DNA of 64,000 nt from Alkalihalobacillus pseudalcaliphilus (GTDB lineage: Bacteria; Bacillota; Bacilli; Bacillales; Bacillaceae_D): positions 1 to 64,000 of the forward strand of contig NZ_JAQQWS010000008.1 of assembly GCF_028610675.1 (NCBI RefSeq). Direction: 5' to 3'. The position numbers and the translations under genes were made by a program. Positions 35,064 through 43,742 of the stretch are shown piece by piece (the first letter of the stretch is position 1; every line of letters begins with the position of its first letter). Under the pieces are notes generated by a model that saw nothing but the letters and a program-made list of their open reading frames with translations, did not search any database and was not told where the DNA came from.

Positions 35064-36053
35064 ATGTATAAAGCACACGCAAGTAGATATGAAGGAATGA
35101 TTTATAACCGCGTTGGGAAAAGTGGATTAAAGTTACCAGCCATTTCGTTAGGGTTGTGGCATAATTTTGGAGGAGTCGATGTTTTTGAGAACGGCCGAGA
35201 AATGGTTCGTAAAGCCTTTGATTTAGGGATTACTCACTTTGATTTAGCCAATAATTATGGTCCACCTCCAGGAAGTGCCGAAGAAAATTTTGGCAAGATT
35301 CTTAAGCAAGATTTTCAAGCATATCGAGATGAGATGATCATTTCATCAAAAGCAGGCTATTATATGTGGCCGGGTCCTTACGGTGATGGTGGTTCAAAGA
35401 AGTATTTAATTTCTAGCCTTGAGCAAAGTTTGAAAAGAATGCAAGTGGACTATGTAGATATTTTCTATTCACATCGTCCCGATGAAGAGACACCGATTGA
35501 GGAGACGGCAGAAGCACTCGATTTAATGGTCAGACAAGGGAAAGCGTTATATGTTGGAATATCTAATTATTCGGCCGAGCAAACGGTAGAAATCGCAAAA
35601 ATCTTTAAACAGTTACGAACGCCATTTATTATTCATCAGCCTTCTTATAGTATGTTTAACCGTTGGATTGAGGATGGACTAAAGGATGTTCTCATTAAGC
35701 AAGGGATTGGTGCGATTGCTTTTAGCCCACTCGCACAAGGGTTATTAACGGACCGATATTTACATGGGATTCCAAATGATTCAAGAGCAAATCGATCTTC
35801 CAGTCCCTTTTTACAAAAAGAAAATGTAGAAGCTACGATTCAGAAAGTACAGAAGCTAAATGAAATAGCTGTTCAGCGCGGGCAGTCATTAGCGGAAATG
35901 GCGGTTTCTTGGATTTTACGTGATGGTATCGTGACGAGTGTTTTAGTCGGGGCTAGTAAAGTAAGTCAAATCGAAGCGAATGTGAAAGCATTACATCATC
36001 TAGAGTTTAGCCAAGAAGAGCTGAGTGCTATCGACCATATTGTAAAAACATAG
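35064..36053 (+). CDS. Aldo/keto reductase, YghZ-like
   Basis: A 329-aa NADPH-dependent reductase of the L-glyceraldehyde-3-phosphate reductase (YghZ) group. Tetrad residues are in THFDLANNYGPPPG (Asp, Tyr), ISSKAGYYMWPGPYG (Lys) and YSHRPDEETP (His). The C-terminal cofactor segment is VLVGASKVSQIEANV. It reduces small aldehydes, including methylglyoxal in known relatives. ATG at 35064 with AAGGGG 7 nt upstream is preferred to the upstream in-frame codon at 35037. Confidence 0.93.
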   Translation: MYKAHASRYEGMIYNRVGKSGLKLPAISLGLWHNFGGVDVFENGREMVRKAFDLGITHFDLANNYGPPPGSAEENFGKILKQDFQAYRDEMIISSKAGYYMWPGPYGDGGSKKYLISSLEQSLKRMQVDYVDIFYSHRPDEETPIEETAEALDLMVRQGKALYVGISNYSAEQTVEIAKIFKQLRTPFIIHQPSYSMFNRWIEDGLKDVLIKQGIGAIAFSPLAQGLLTDRYLHGIPNDSRANRSSSPFLQKENVEATIQKVQKLNEIAVQRGQSLAEMAVSWILRDGIVTSVLVGASKVSQIEANVKALHHLEFSQEELSAIDHIVKT

Positions 36054-36196
36054 CGGAATGAATCCCCTATTTGTTGGATAGGCTATAGTTTTGTTAAATG
36101 TAAGGGGGGAAATGGTTAGTGAATGATTTTGTCATGGGGCTAACCTCTCTGTTTCTTTTGCGAAAATAAAGTGTCAACCATTTGCTCAAAAAAGAG

Positions 36197-36226
36197 AACC
36201 CGCCATAATTGGTGGGTTTGTTTTTG
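36197..36226. terminator. Bidirectional terminator between convergent reductase genes
   Basis: AACCCGCC pairs with GGTGGGTT, with TGTTTTT on the + side and TCTCTTTTTT on the - side. Confidence 0.75.
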
Positions 36227-36234
36227 ATAAACGA

Positions 36235-37077
36235 TTAAAATTCTTCATATATGGCTGGATCCTGATCCTTCATACGTCCCTGCTCTTGAGTCAGTGCGGA
36301 AATGGCTTCCATATTGGCTTCGCTTAACTCAAAATCAAAAATTGAGATGTTTTCAACTTGTCTTTCGGCATTGCCTGACTTCGGAATAGCAATGGCATTT
36401 AATTGATAATGCCAACGTAAAATAACTTGAGAGGGTTTCTTATGATGTTGGCTTGCTATCCGTGTAATAGCCTCATGATTAAAAATCTCATTACCGCGTA
36501 GTAACGGGCTCCATGATTGTGTGAGGATTTGGTGTTCGTTATGCCAGTGGCGTTGCTTTTCTTGATTAAAGTAAGGGTGTAATTCAATTTGATTCAAAAC
36601 AGGTTTGACGCCTGTCTCTTTTTCGATCCTATCTAAGTGCTCGGGTAAGAAATTGCATACACCAATAGAACGGACATATCCTCTTTTTTTGGCTTCAATT
36701 AATGCTTGCCAAGCTCCTATATATTGATCCTGTTGTGGATTAGGCCAGTGAATAAGATAAAAATCATAGTAATCTAAGCCAGCTCGAAACAAGGACTCTT
36801 GTACGGTTGATAGAGCAAGACCAAACTCTTGATAACGACCAGGTAACTTAGAAGTAATAAGTAGCTCTTCACGCGGAATATGCGTTCGCTTTACAGCTTC
36901 ACCAACTGTGCCTTCATTTTCATAATTATAAGCAGAGTCTAGTAAACGATAGCCTGCATTGATGCCGGTAATTAGAGACTGGACGCCAGCTTCTCCCTTA
37001 AGTTTATAAGTGCCTAACCCCACAGCAGGGATCTCTTGGCCATCATTTAAAGTGAAATTTGGAATTGTGTTGTTCAT
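36235..37077 (-). CDS. Aldo/keto reductase, YtbE/YvgN type
   Basis: A 280-aa reductase of a different subgroup (AKR5-like) from its neighbour. It has GTYKLKGEAG, LLDSAYNYENEGTVGEA (Asp, Tyr), LLITSKLPG (Lys), YLIHWPNP (His) and the C-terminal AIAIPKSGNAERQVENI. A broad-range NADPH-dependent reductant of aldehydes such as methylglyoxal is likely. ATG at 37077 follows GAGGAGGACG on the - strand. Convergent with the YghZ-like gene. Confidence 0.93.
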   Translation of the reverse strand: MNNTIPNFTLNDGQEIPAVGLGTYKLKGEAGVQSLITGINAGYRLLDSAYNYENEGTVGEAVKRTHIPREELLITSKLPGRYQEFGLALSTVQESLFRAGLDYYDFYLIHWPNPQQDQYIGAWQALIEAKKRGYVRSIGVCNFLPEHLDRIEKETGVKPVLNQIELHPYFNQEKQRHWHNEHQILTQSWSPLLRGNEIFNHEAITRIASQHHKKPSQVILRWHYQLNAIAIPKSGNAERQVENISIFDFELSEANMEAISALTQEQGRMKDQDPAIYEEF

Positions 37078-37203
37078 AGCTCGTCCTCCTCTCTAGATGG
37101 CAGAATTTTATCATATATTTGTCATTTTAAAAAGAAAATAACTTCAATTAATGGATATATCTAAGAGAATAAGTGTTCAGATAGGTAATAAATTCTTTAA
37201 TCA

Positions 37204-37671
37204 TTATCTTTTACTCTTTTTTTCATAGGATATTTTTTCTTGAACACTTCCATTTTTCGATAATACGACTAAATGTGTTTCTTTGTTTTTTGCAATTTCT
37301 CTTGCTCTTTTAATTGCCTCTTTTTTATCAGTGAAAATGTTGGATGCACCTTTGGCGCCCTCAGCCTTAACAGCCCAGCCTTTTTCATGTGCTAGCACAT
37401 ATTGTCCCTTTGTTTGAAGTTTTGAGGATGAGCTATTTTGCTTTGTTGAATCAGCTTGTATATCTTGATGACTAGCTTGGTTCATTTCTTCTTTTTCTTT
37501 ATAGCTAGCGTTGCTATACCATTTTTTTGCCTGTGAAGTAGCAATTGGTAGAGCGTCTTGTTCATCATAACCTTCCTCGATCATTGAGTTCGCAATTTCA
37601 ATCGCTTTGTGACGAATCGTTTTATTTAAGTTTTTTAAAGAACTGGGGTAATCATGTAAATTCCACGGCAT
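37204..37671 (-). CDS. YdaT-like general stress protein (DUF2188)
   Basis: A 155-aa protein resembling B. subtilis YdaT in two parts. The N-terminal block is MPWNLHDYPSSLKNLNKTIR with IEEGYDEQDALPIATSQAKK, a ChaB-like fold. The C-terminal DUF2188 repeat is WAVKAEGAKGASNIFTDKKE with GSVQEKISYEKK. A polar serine/glutamine linker joins them. YdaT belongs to the SigB general stress regulon in B. subtilis; I cannot confirm a SigB promoter here. Confidence 0.88.
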   Translation of the reverse strand: MPWNLHDYPSSLKNLNKTIRHKAIEIANSMIEEGYDEQDALPIATSQAKKWYSNASYKEKEEMNQASHQDIQADSTKQNSSSSKLQTKGQYVLAHEKGWAVKAEGAKGASNIFTDKKEAIKRAREIAKNKETHLVVLSKNGSVQEKISYEKKSKR

Positions 37672-37734
37672 AGTATCCCTCCTCTATAATTACAGCTATT
37701 CCCCTATTGTTAGTTAAGAAACATAGTTTGAATA

Positions 37735-37825
37735 CGCAAATTGCTAAGTGAATGACCTGAGGCATCATTTTTGGTAGCGACGAGTAGCACACCATGTTCG
37801 CATTAACTTTCATACAAAAGAAAAT
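37735..37825. repeat. Partial dispersed repeat
   Basis: AATGACCTGAGGCATCATTTTTGGTAGCGACGAGTAG, read in two blocks, followed by AACTTTCATACAAAA, matches the right end of the elements at 48500-48570 and 58495-58570. No gene lies between 37672 and 37899. Confidence 0.65.
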
Positions 37826-37899
37826 AAAAAAATGATAGCATCTTCCCCTAAATTCGTTTAATCTGATTAAGTGTAATTTTAATTAGGGGAGGAATGAGG

Positions 37900-39315
37900 A
37901 TGCACGAGATTCATCGACCAACCGTGGTCGCCTTACTTTTAGCAGGATCTTTTATCGCCATATTAAATCAAACGTTGATGATTACGGCGATTCCTCCAAT
38001 CATTGATGAAATGGGTGTATCACCTAATAGTGCTCAATGGTTAACAACTGTATTTATGCTTGTGAATGGAATTATGATTCCAATTAGTGCTTTTTTAATA
38101 GAACGATTTACAACAAGGCAACTGTTTATGACGGCAATGAGTATATTTGCAAGTGGAACACTTGTAGCCGGTATTGCTCCAAGCTTTGAACTTTTATTAG
38201 TCGGTCGAGTCATTCAATCGATGGGTGCTGGCGTTATGTTACCATTAATGACGACGGTATTTTTACTTATATTTCCTATGAATAAACGTGGTTCCGTCAT
38301 GGGGTTAATTGGTTTAGTCATTTCGTTTGCGCCAGCGATTGGGCCTGCACTTTCGGGTTGGGTAACAGGACACTTTTCATGGCGGATGTTATTTTTTATT
38401 ATTTTTCCAATCGCCGTCATTGATATAATCATTGCACATTTTGCTTTGAAAAATGTCACTGAAGTAAAGAAAACGAAATTAGACATTGCTTCTGTCATAT
38501 TGTCCTCTTTTGGTTTTGGAGGATTATTATATGGAGTAACAAATGCTGGAAATTTTGGGTGGTTAGCTCCGATCACAGTTATTACCTTGGCTGTTGGTGC
38601 CATTTCATTAACCCTTTTTATAAAAAGACAATTGCAATTAAAATACCCTATGTTAGAGTTCCGAGTCTTTAAGTATGCGATCTTCCCTTTTTCTGTTTTT
38701 ATCGGCTCCATTACATTTATGAGCTTAATAGGTGTTGAAACTTTAATACCACTATATATGCAAAATATGCGAGAGTTCACGGCTTTTGAAGCAGGGTTAG
38801 CGATGCTGCCGGGTGCATTAATTACTGGTTTACTTGCACCAATTATTGGGAGGATTTTTGATAAAGTGGGAGCGAAATGGCTGGTTCTACCGGGACTTAT
38901 CATTATTACCTCAGCGACTGTTCCATTTATTTTGATTGATACTCAAACAACCTTTGCCTATATAACGGTCCTATATTCAATTAGGATGTTAGGGCTTGTA
39001 CTCATTATGATGCCGATTCAAACGGCTGCTTTAAATCAGTTACCTAAGCGTCTAATCCCTCATGGTGCAGCAGTCGATGGAACGATGAGAATGACTGCAG
39101 CTTCTGTGGGGACGGCTGTTTTAGTGACGGTTATGACTTCAGTTGGAACAATGGCCGAACAAAGAGGAACCATTGCATCACCGGACATTTTTGGGGTTAA
39201 TATTTCTTTTACCGTCATAGCAATACTTGCCTTAAGCACGCTGGTTTCTTATTTCTTTATTAAGTTTGATCCAGTAAAAAAAGAAGAACACCGTCCTAGC
39301 CAAGAAGTAAGTTAA
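37900..39315 (+). CDS. MFS drug exporter, DHA2 (LmrB-like) family
   Basis: A 471-aa transporter with about 14 membrane helices. Typical segments are LAGSFIAILNQTLMITAIPPI (read as two blocks), WLTTVFMLVNGIMIPISAFL, GRVIQSMGAGVMLPLM (motif C region) and AIGPALSGWVTGHFSWRMLF. It exports drugs in exchange for protons. ATG at 37900 has GGAGG 7 nt upstream; ATG at 37894 is too close to it. No local regulator, but a terminator follows. Confidence 0.92.
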   Translation: MHEIHRPTVVALLLAGSFIAILNQTLMITAIPPIIDEMGVSPNSAQWLTTVFMLVNGIMIPISAFLIERFTTRQLFMTAMSIFASGTLVAGIAPSFELLLVGRVIQSMGAGVMLPLMTTVFLLIFPMNKRGSVMGLIGLVISFAPAIGPALSGWVTGHFSWRMLFFIIFPIAVIDIIIAHFALKNVTEVKKTKLDIASVILSSFGFGGLLYGVTNAGNFGWLAPITVITLAVGAISLTLFIKRQLQLKYPMLEFRVFKYAIFPFSVFIGSITFMSLIGVETLIPLYMQNMREFTAFEAGLAMLPGALITGLLAPIIGRIFDKVGAKWLVLPGLIIITSATVPFILIDTQTTFAYITVLYSIRMLGLVLIMMPIQTAALNQLPKRLIPHGAAVDGTMRMTAASVGTAVLVTVMTSVGTMAEQRGTIASPDIFGVNISFTVIAILALSTLVSYFFIKFDPVKKEEHRPSQEVS

Positions 39316-39320
39316 GATAA

Positions 39321-39353
39321 AGTGACCAGCATCATTAGATGGTGGTCACTTTT
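39321..39353 (+). terminator. Terminator after MFS gene
   Basis: AGTGACCA (39321-39328) pairs with TGGTCACT (39343-39350), followed by a short T run. Confidence 0.6.
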
Positions 39354-39510
39354 GACGAGAAAGCATATAATAAGAAGTGGGCGAACGTTTAGACGTAGGT
39401 CATAATCATTAGCACTTTATCAAAAAAACTAAAAAATCATGGAAACGATATAAGATCGTTTGCCTATACTATATAATGAATGATGAATTTGAGAAGTAGG
39501 AGAATTATAT

Positions 39511-40434
39511 ATGAATAAAAAAATCTATGAAGATCTATTAGTAATTTTAGAGAAGGATTCGAATGAGGATCATATAAAAATAAATCAGTCTTTAAGTTAT
39601 TATACGTACACAAAAACGGGTGGACCAGCCGATATTATTGTCTTTCCAACCACTTATGAAGAAGTACAGAAAATATTTCAATATACTTTAGAGCACAAGA
39701 TTCCCCTTACTGTTTTAGGAAACGCCTCTAACCTTATTATTAAAGATGGTGGCATTCGTGGTGTGGTAATGATTTTAACGGATATGGATAAAGTGGAGAA
39801 GAAAAATGATCAAATCATTGCTCAAAGTGGTGCGGCAATCATTGATGTATCTCGCTTTGCCTTACAGCATGAATTAACGGGACTTGAATTTGCTTGTGGT
39901 ATTCCGGGGTCTATTGGTGGTGCCTTGTATATGAATGCTGGTGCATATGGTGGGGAAGTGTCGGATGTCTTAAAAGAGGCCCTTGTTTTAACAAAAGAGG
40001 GAGAATTAATGGTTATAGACGCCGAAGATTTAGATCTTGATTATCGTACGAGTAATATTGAGAAGAATGGTTACCTTGTACTAGAGGCTACCTTCGTTCT
40101 TCAACGCGGAAATGTGCTGGAGATTCAAGCGAAGATGGATGAACTTACTTACTTGCGTGAATCGAAACAACCTCTTGAATATCCATCCTGTGGGAGTGTT
40201 TTTAAAAGACCACCTGGCTATTTTGCTGGTAAATTGATTCAAGACAGCGACCTTCAAGGAAAGCGAATTGGAGGAGCGGAAGTTTCAAAAAAACATGCTG
40301 GCTTTATTGTCAATGTAGGTGGTGGCACGGCCACAGACTACATGAATCTAATTGAGCATGTTCAAAAAACAGTAAAAGATAAATTTAATGTTGAGTTAGA
40401 GCGTGAGGTCCGTATTATTGGTGAAGATGTATAA
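39511..40434 (+). CDS. murB: UDP-N-acetylenolpyruvoylglucosamine reductase
   Basis: An FAD enzyme of 307 aa that reduces enolpyruvyl-UDP-GlcNAc to UDP-MurNAc in peptidoglycan synthesis. FAD-binding parts are YTKTGGPADIIVFP, LGNASNLIIKDGGIRGVVM and ACGIPGSIGGALYMNAGAYG. The catalytic serine is in SCGSVFKRP and the glutamate in ELEREVRIIG. The short C-terminal domain is that of Firmicutes type II MurB. ATG at 39511 follows TAGGAGAA. It stands alone here, not in a dcw cluster. Confidence 0.96.
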   Translation: MNKKIYEDLLVILEKDSNEDHIKINQSLSYYTYTKTGGPADIIVFPTTYEEVQKIFQYTLEHKIPLTVLGNASNLIIKDGGIRGVVMILTDMDKVEKKNDQIIAQSGAAIIDVSRFALQHELTGLEFACGIPGSIGGALYMNAGAYGGEVSDVLKEALVLTKEGELMVIDAEDLDLDYRTSNIEKNGYLVLEATFVLQRGNVLEIQAKMDELTYLRESKQPLEYPSCGSVFKRPPGYFAGKLIQDSDLQGKRIGGAEVSKKHAGFIVNVGGGTATDYMNLIEHVQKTVKDKFNVELEREVRIIGEDV

Positions 40435-40450
40435 ATGTTAGTATGGGTGA

Positions 40451-40482
40451 GGTGAGAAAATCAAGATTTCTCACCTTTTTTA
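40451..40482 (+). terminator. murB terminator
   Basis: GGTGAGAAA (40451-40459) pairs with TTTCTCACC (40467-40475), then TTTTTT. It overlaps the 3' end of the convergent DUF1836 gene. Confidence 0.85.
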
Positions 40483-41075
40483 TTTTTGATATTTTCTTCC
40501 TCCTGAGTCTCGAAAGCTAACTCATCAATTAATTTTTCAGCCGTTTTTCGATAGAGATTGCTCATATGAATATAGGATAAAATCAGCATGGTTTGTTGTA
40601 ACTGGGCGTTGTCTAGGGTATCTACTCTTTTGACGACGTCTTCAATTTTTGCTTCAATTTCTTGCAGTTCTCCGTAAAAATACTCGACATTTTCTGAATG
40701 AAGCTTTAGATAGGTATTATAGCTCTCATCAAGTGTGGAGTTACCTTCCTCAGCCTTCTGTTTCCAAGCCCCCAATGTCTGTTTAATGTCTGTTAGCGAT
40801 AATGATCCTTTTAGTTCATAGATGAAGTTCATGAGGATGAGGTGATTTTTTGAGTATTTTTTGTTTGTTATAGGTGGAAGGATTTTTCCTTTTGCATAGT
40901 TGTTAATCATTGTTTTGGTTAGTATTTTTTCTTCCTCATTTCGTTTGTTTTGGCTGTAGGTTTTATCGAAGAGCTGAATAACTTGGTCCATGTAGAGGTC
41001 AAGATCAGGTATATCTTCAAGCTTTAATGTCTTTTCGAAATGAAGCTCTTTGGCGTGCTCAATACTTTTCTTCAT
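40461..41075 (-). CDS. DUF1836-family protein, probable DNA-binding
   Basis: A 204-aa protein with the DUF1836 pattern: LEDIPDLDLYMDQVIQLFD, ILTKTMINNYAKGKILPPI, KKYSKNHLILMNFIYELKG and SLTDIKQTL. The N-terminal half is a MerR-like helix-turn-helix. The C-terminal part is helical with a charged tail. It is probably a regulator, target unknown. Its last codons form part of the murB terminator. Confidence 0.88.
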   Translation of the reverse strand: MKKSIEHAKELHFEKTLKLEDIPDLDLYMDQVIQLFDKTYSQNKRNEEEKILTKTMINNYAKGKILPPITNKKYSKNHLILMNFIYELKGSLSLTDIKQTLGAWKQKAEEGNSTLDESYNTYLKLHSENVEYFYGELQEIEAKIEDVVKRVDTLDNAQLQQTMLILSYIHMSNLYRKTAEKLIDELAFETQEEENIKNKKGEKS

Positions 41076-41935
41076 TTTGTTCTCCTTTTGTATGAAAGTT
41101 GCTAATGCTAGAATGCGGAGTTCTACTCGTCGCTACCGAAAATCATGCTCCGCGTCCTATGGGGTGGTGCTGAGCTAACTGGCACAGCCAGTGGATCTCA
41201 GCTCTGCCACTACGTCCCATGGGAGTCTCCGCATGTTTTCGTCCGCTGGGTACTGCTCAATCTCAAGTATAAATAAACATTCTTACACCAATAACACTAA
41301 TGAAAGTGAATGAAGAGCCAATGCTAAAGGCAATATCCTACTTTCATGTTTGTTGGTGGCGAAGTGAATACCGGGCTTCGCCATGATCGTTTTGTATGAA
41401 AGTTCAATGAGTCATGCTTGTGAGTCGAGATAACTTAACCTTTTGGTTTTTGTTTTTGGTCCGTTTTTGAAAATCTTAATGACCTCACAGTCGAATGAAT
41501 TCGTCTGAAGGTTCATTTCGATTTTCAAAACTTCACACAAATGCGTGAAGTAGCCAAGCGAGCTTGGCTAACGGTCCAAAAACACTTGGATTTTAGATGC
41601 TAATCCTGATGGGTACTACTCTCTCTTTTTGTTGTTGGTGGCTGTTTGTGCGGTGCGCTGAATCTTTTTGGACAAGCCCTTACGGGCAGATTCCAAAAAG
41701 TGGCGGGGCTACGGCATCATATGAGTATCCTCAAAACCGTTTATGAATGAAAAGCCACCAGTTAAGAGCTAAACCACACCTTCATATTTTTTATTGGCGA
41801 AGTGAACTCAAGTTTCGCCATGGGCGTTTTGTATGAAAGTCTACTGACGCTGGAATGCGGAGTTCTATTCGTCGCTCACGAAAATCATGCTCTGCGACAA
41901 TCGCGTGGCACTGAGCTAGCTTTTTTGTTAGCTTG
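41076..41935. repeat. Block of several dispersed repeats
   Basis: Almost the whole 945-bp gap is repeats. 41095-41265 is an inverted copy of the 48400-48560 and 60710-60890 element. 41340-41402 matches 22390-22440. 41450-41770 copies 11580-11905. 41820-41925 is another partial inverted copy of the first element. No gene is present. This looks like serial insertion of the same elements. Confidence 0.85.
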
Positions 41936-42059
41936 TTATCTTTGTTCTATTGTATAGGATTTGTTAAGACAAGTAAATGTTGACTACTTTATGTTGTGGT
42001 TGTATGATTATATGTAGTTATTGAAACTACATTACATTATATTAAGGGGAGATGTTAAG

Positions 42060-42707
42060 TTGTTCACGTATATTCGAGAGCCAATTAATGGTCTAACACA
42101 TTTAGTTGGAGCCTTACTTTCGTTTGTTGCTTTACTTGCTATGGTTATTAAAGTAAGTATCATGGATCCTTCTATTTTAAATATATTTTCAGTGATAGTT
42201 TTTGGAATGAGTATGATTTTGTTGTATACAGCTTCGGCGACCTATCATATGGTCATAGCAAGAGATAGAGTGATTGCTTTTTTAAGAAGGCTTGACCATT
42301 CGATGATTTATGTTCTGATAGCAGGCTCCTACACGCCCTTTTGTTTAATGGCACTTAATGGGACGATTGGATGGTTGATTTTTGCGATCGTTACGTCATT
42401 AGCAGTACTCGGTGTATGTTTTAAAATGATCTGGTTTAATAGTCCAAGATGGCTATCGACAGGCTTGTATATCGGGATGGGTTGGATTATTATATTTGCT
42501 TTTTCGCCTTTAGCAGATGTTTTAAGTACGATGGGGCTGTTTCTACTCATCTTAGGTGGTGTTTTTTATACAATTGGCGGTGTTATTTATGCATTAAAGC
42601 CTAAGCAATTTGAATTTAAGCATTTTGGTTTTCATGAGATTTTTCATATTTTTATTATGTTAGGAACAGCTGCTCATTTTCTATCAGTCTTTTATTATGT
42701 GATATAG
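42060..42707 (+). CDS. Hemolysin III/YplQ-like (PAQR-related) membrane protein
   Basis: A 215-aa protein with seven membrane helices. It has the family start (YIREPINGLTHLVGALLSF) and the metal-site motifs TASATYHM, RLDHSMIYVLIAGSYTP and FGFHEIFHIFIMLGTAAHF (His residues). Bacterial members are called hemolysin III but are related to PAQR receptors; their true role is unclear. The start is TTG at 42060 with AAGGGGA 9 nt upstream; an ATG at 42021 in frame lacks a site. Confidence 0.88.
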   Translation: MFTYIREPINGLTHLVGALLSFVALLAMVIKVSIMDPSILNIFSVIVFGMSMILLYTASATYHMVIARDRVIAFLRRLDHSMIYVLIAGSYTPFCLMALNGTIGWLIFAIVTSLAVLGVCFKMIWFNSPRWLSTGLYIGMGWIIIFAFSPLADVLSTMGLFLLILGGVFYTIGGVIYALKPKQFEFKHFGFHEIFHIFIMLGTAAHFLSVFYYVI

Positions 42708-42731
42708 TATGGAAGAGTAGGAGGTGTGGAG

Positions 42732-43493
42732 ATGAGATTTTCTTTGGAAAAACATCATGAAGTATTTAAGAAACTAAAAATAATTCAAGGTGCCCAATAC
42801 TTAATTATTGAAGATACTAATCGATTAAATGAAAATGAATTAATCAATGCTTTATCGCTTCTGGTTAAAAACCAAGTAATGGAGAGGTTGAAATCGGTAA
42901 CCATTCTAGTTGGTCATCAATTCAATGAATGTGTATGGGAGCACTTGAATCAATTGGATTTTCATTTACATGATACAGTCGTGATGGTATATCAAACACT
43001 TACTGATGAGCATGTCAAAGGGCCAACCACATATCAGTATAAAAATCTACAAGAGGTATCTACTTCTACTTTTAAAGGCATTTGGGAAGAGTGCTTACAT
43101 GGTTCTTTGAATGCCAGATCTCGATTAAGTATCGATGAACATATGGATAGTGTTGAAGAAGAATTAGGTCCGGGCTACCTGCACAATTGTTTACTTGCCT
43201 ATGAAAATGGTCATCCAATTGGGATGATTATCCCCCATATTGAGCCCGGAACGGAAGCTGAAGGGAGAATCTTTTATTTAGGTGTTTTGCCGGAAGAAAG
43301 AGGAAAAGGGAGAAGTAGAGTGCTTCATCAAGATGCATTAAGCTTGTTAAGGGATACATATCAAGCTAAAACATACATAGGTTCCACTAGTCAAAATAAT
43401 ATACCAATGCTTAAGACATTGACAAACAATGGATCAAAAGTTGTACAAATGAACCATGTTTATAAATGGGTCAATAAAGAGATCGTAAGTTGA
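42732..43493 (+). CDS. GNAT-family N-acetyltransferase
   Basis: A 253-aa protein. The C-terminal half is a GNAT domain with the acetyl-CoA loop PEERGKGRSRVLHQDAL preceded by IFYLGVL, and a late NIPMLKTLTNNGSK helix. The N-terminal part is an extra domain of unknown role. Substrate unknown. ATG at 42732 has AGGAGG 7 nt upstream. It follows the hemolysin III gene by 24 bp and is likely cotranscribed. Confidence 0.85.
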   Translation: MRFSLEKHHEVFKKLKIIQGAQYLIIEDTNRLNENELINALSLLVKNQVMERLKSVTILVGHQFNECVWEHLNQLDFHLHDTVVMVYQTLTDEHVKGPTTYQYKNLQEVSTSTFKGIWEECLHGSLNARSRLSIDEHMDSVEEELGPGYLHNCLLAYENGHPIGMIIPHIEPGTEAEGRIFYLGVLPEERGKGRSRVLHQDALSLLRDTYQAKTYIGSTSQNNIPMLKTLTNNGSKVVQMNHVYKWVNKEIVS

Positions 43494-43523
43494 GGATTAA
43501 GTAACGATTTTAACATATACAAA

Positions 43524-43574
43524 ATCTCCTTAAGATATAGTGGTAGAAATGGATTTACCTTACCTTAAGGAGAT
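43524..43574. repeat. Inverted repeat covering Shine-Dalgarno-like sequence
   Basis: ATCTCCTTAAG (43524-43534) and CTTAAGGAGAT (43564-43574) are perfect 11-bp arms 29 bases apart. The right arm contains AAGGAG. A short + frame starts with ATG at 43583, but it runs into the antisense of the next gene, so I do not call it. Confidence 0.5.
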
Positions 43575-43631
43575 GAGTGTGCATGAATTTTTTACCTTTA
43601 TTTTTGGGGCGACTTCATGATAACCTCTGTA

Positions 43632-43727
43632 TTAATTCGTTTTTTTTCCTATTCTCGTTTTTTTCGAAGCGGCTTTACGCCATTCTTTTACTTGTAACAT
43701 ATATAAGTCAATCGTCAGTCCGTTCAT
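43632..43727 (-). CDS. Small basic protein downstream of the sigma operon
   Basis: A 31-aa frame on the - strand (starts MNGLTIDLYMLQVKEWRK, ends in a Lys/Arg-rich tail) with a strong site GGAGGTGAATTG just before its ATG at 43727. It begins 15 bp after the stop of the 395-aa protein, so it would be the third gene of the sigma-factor operon. No family is recognised. Confidence 0.5.
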   Translation of the reverse strand: MNGLTIDLYMLQVKEWRKAASKKTRIGKKTN

Positions 43728-43742
43728 ATCAATTCACCTCCA

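Noticed and set aside
38214..38903. 229-aa frame antisense to the MFS gene
   Set aside because: A shadow of a hydrophobic gene in another frame; the sense gene is clearly real.
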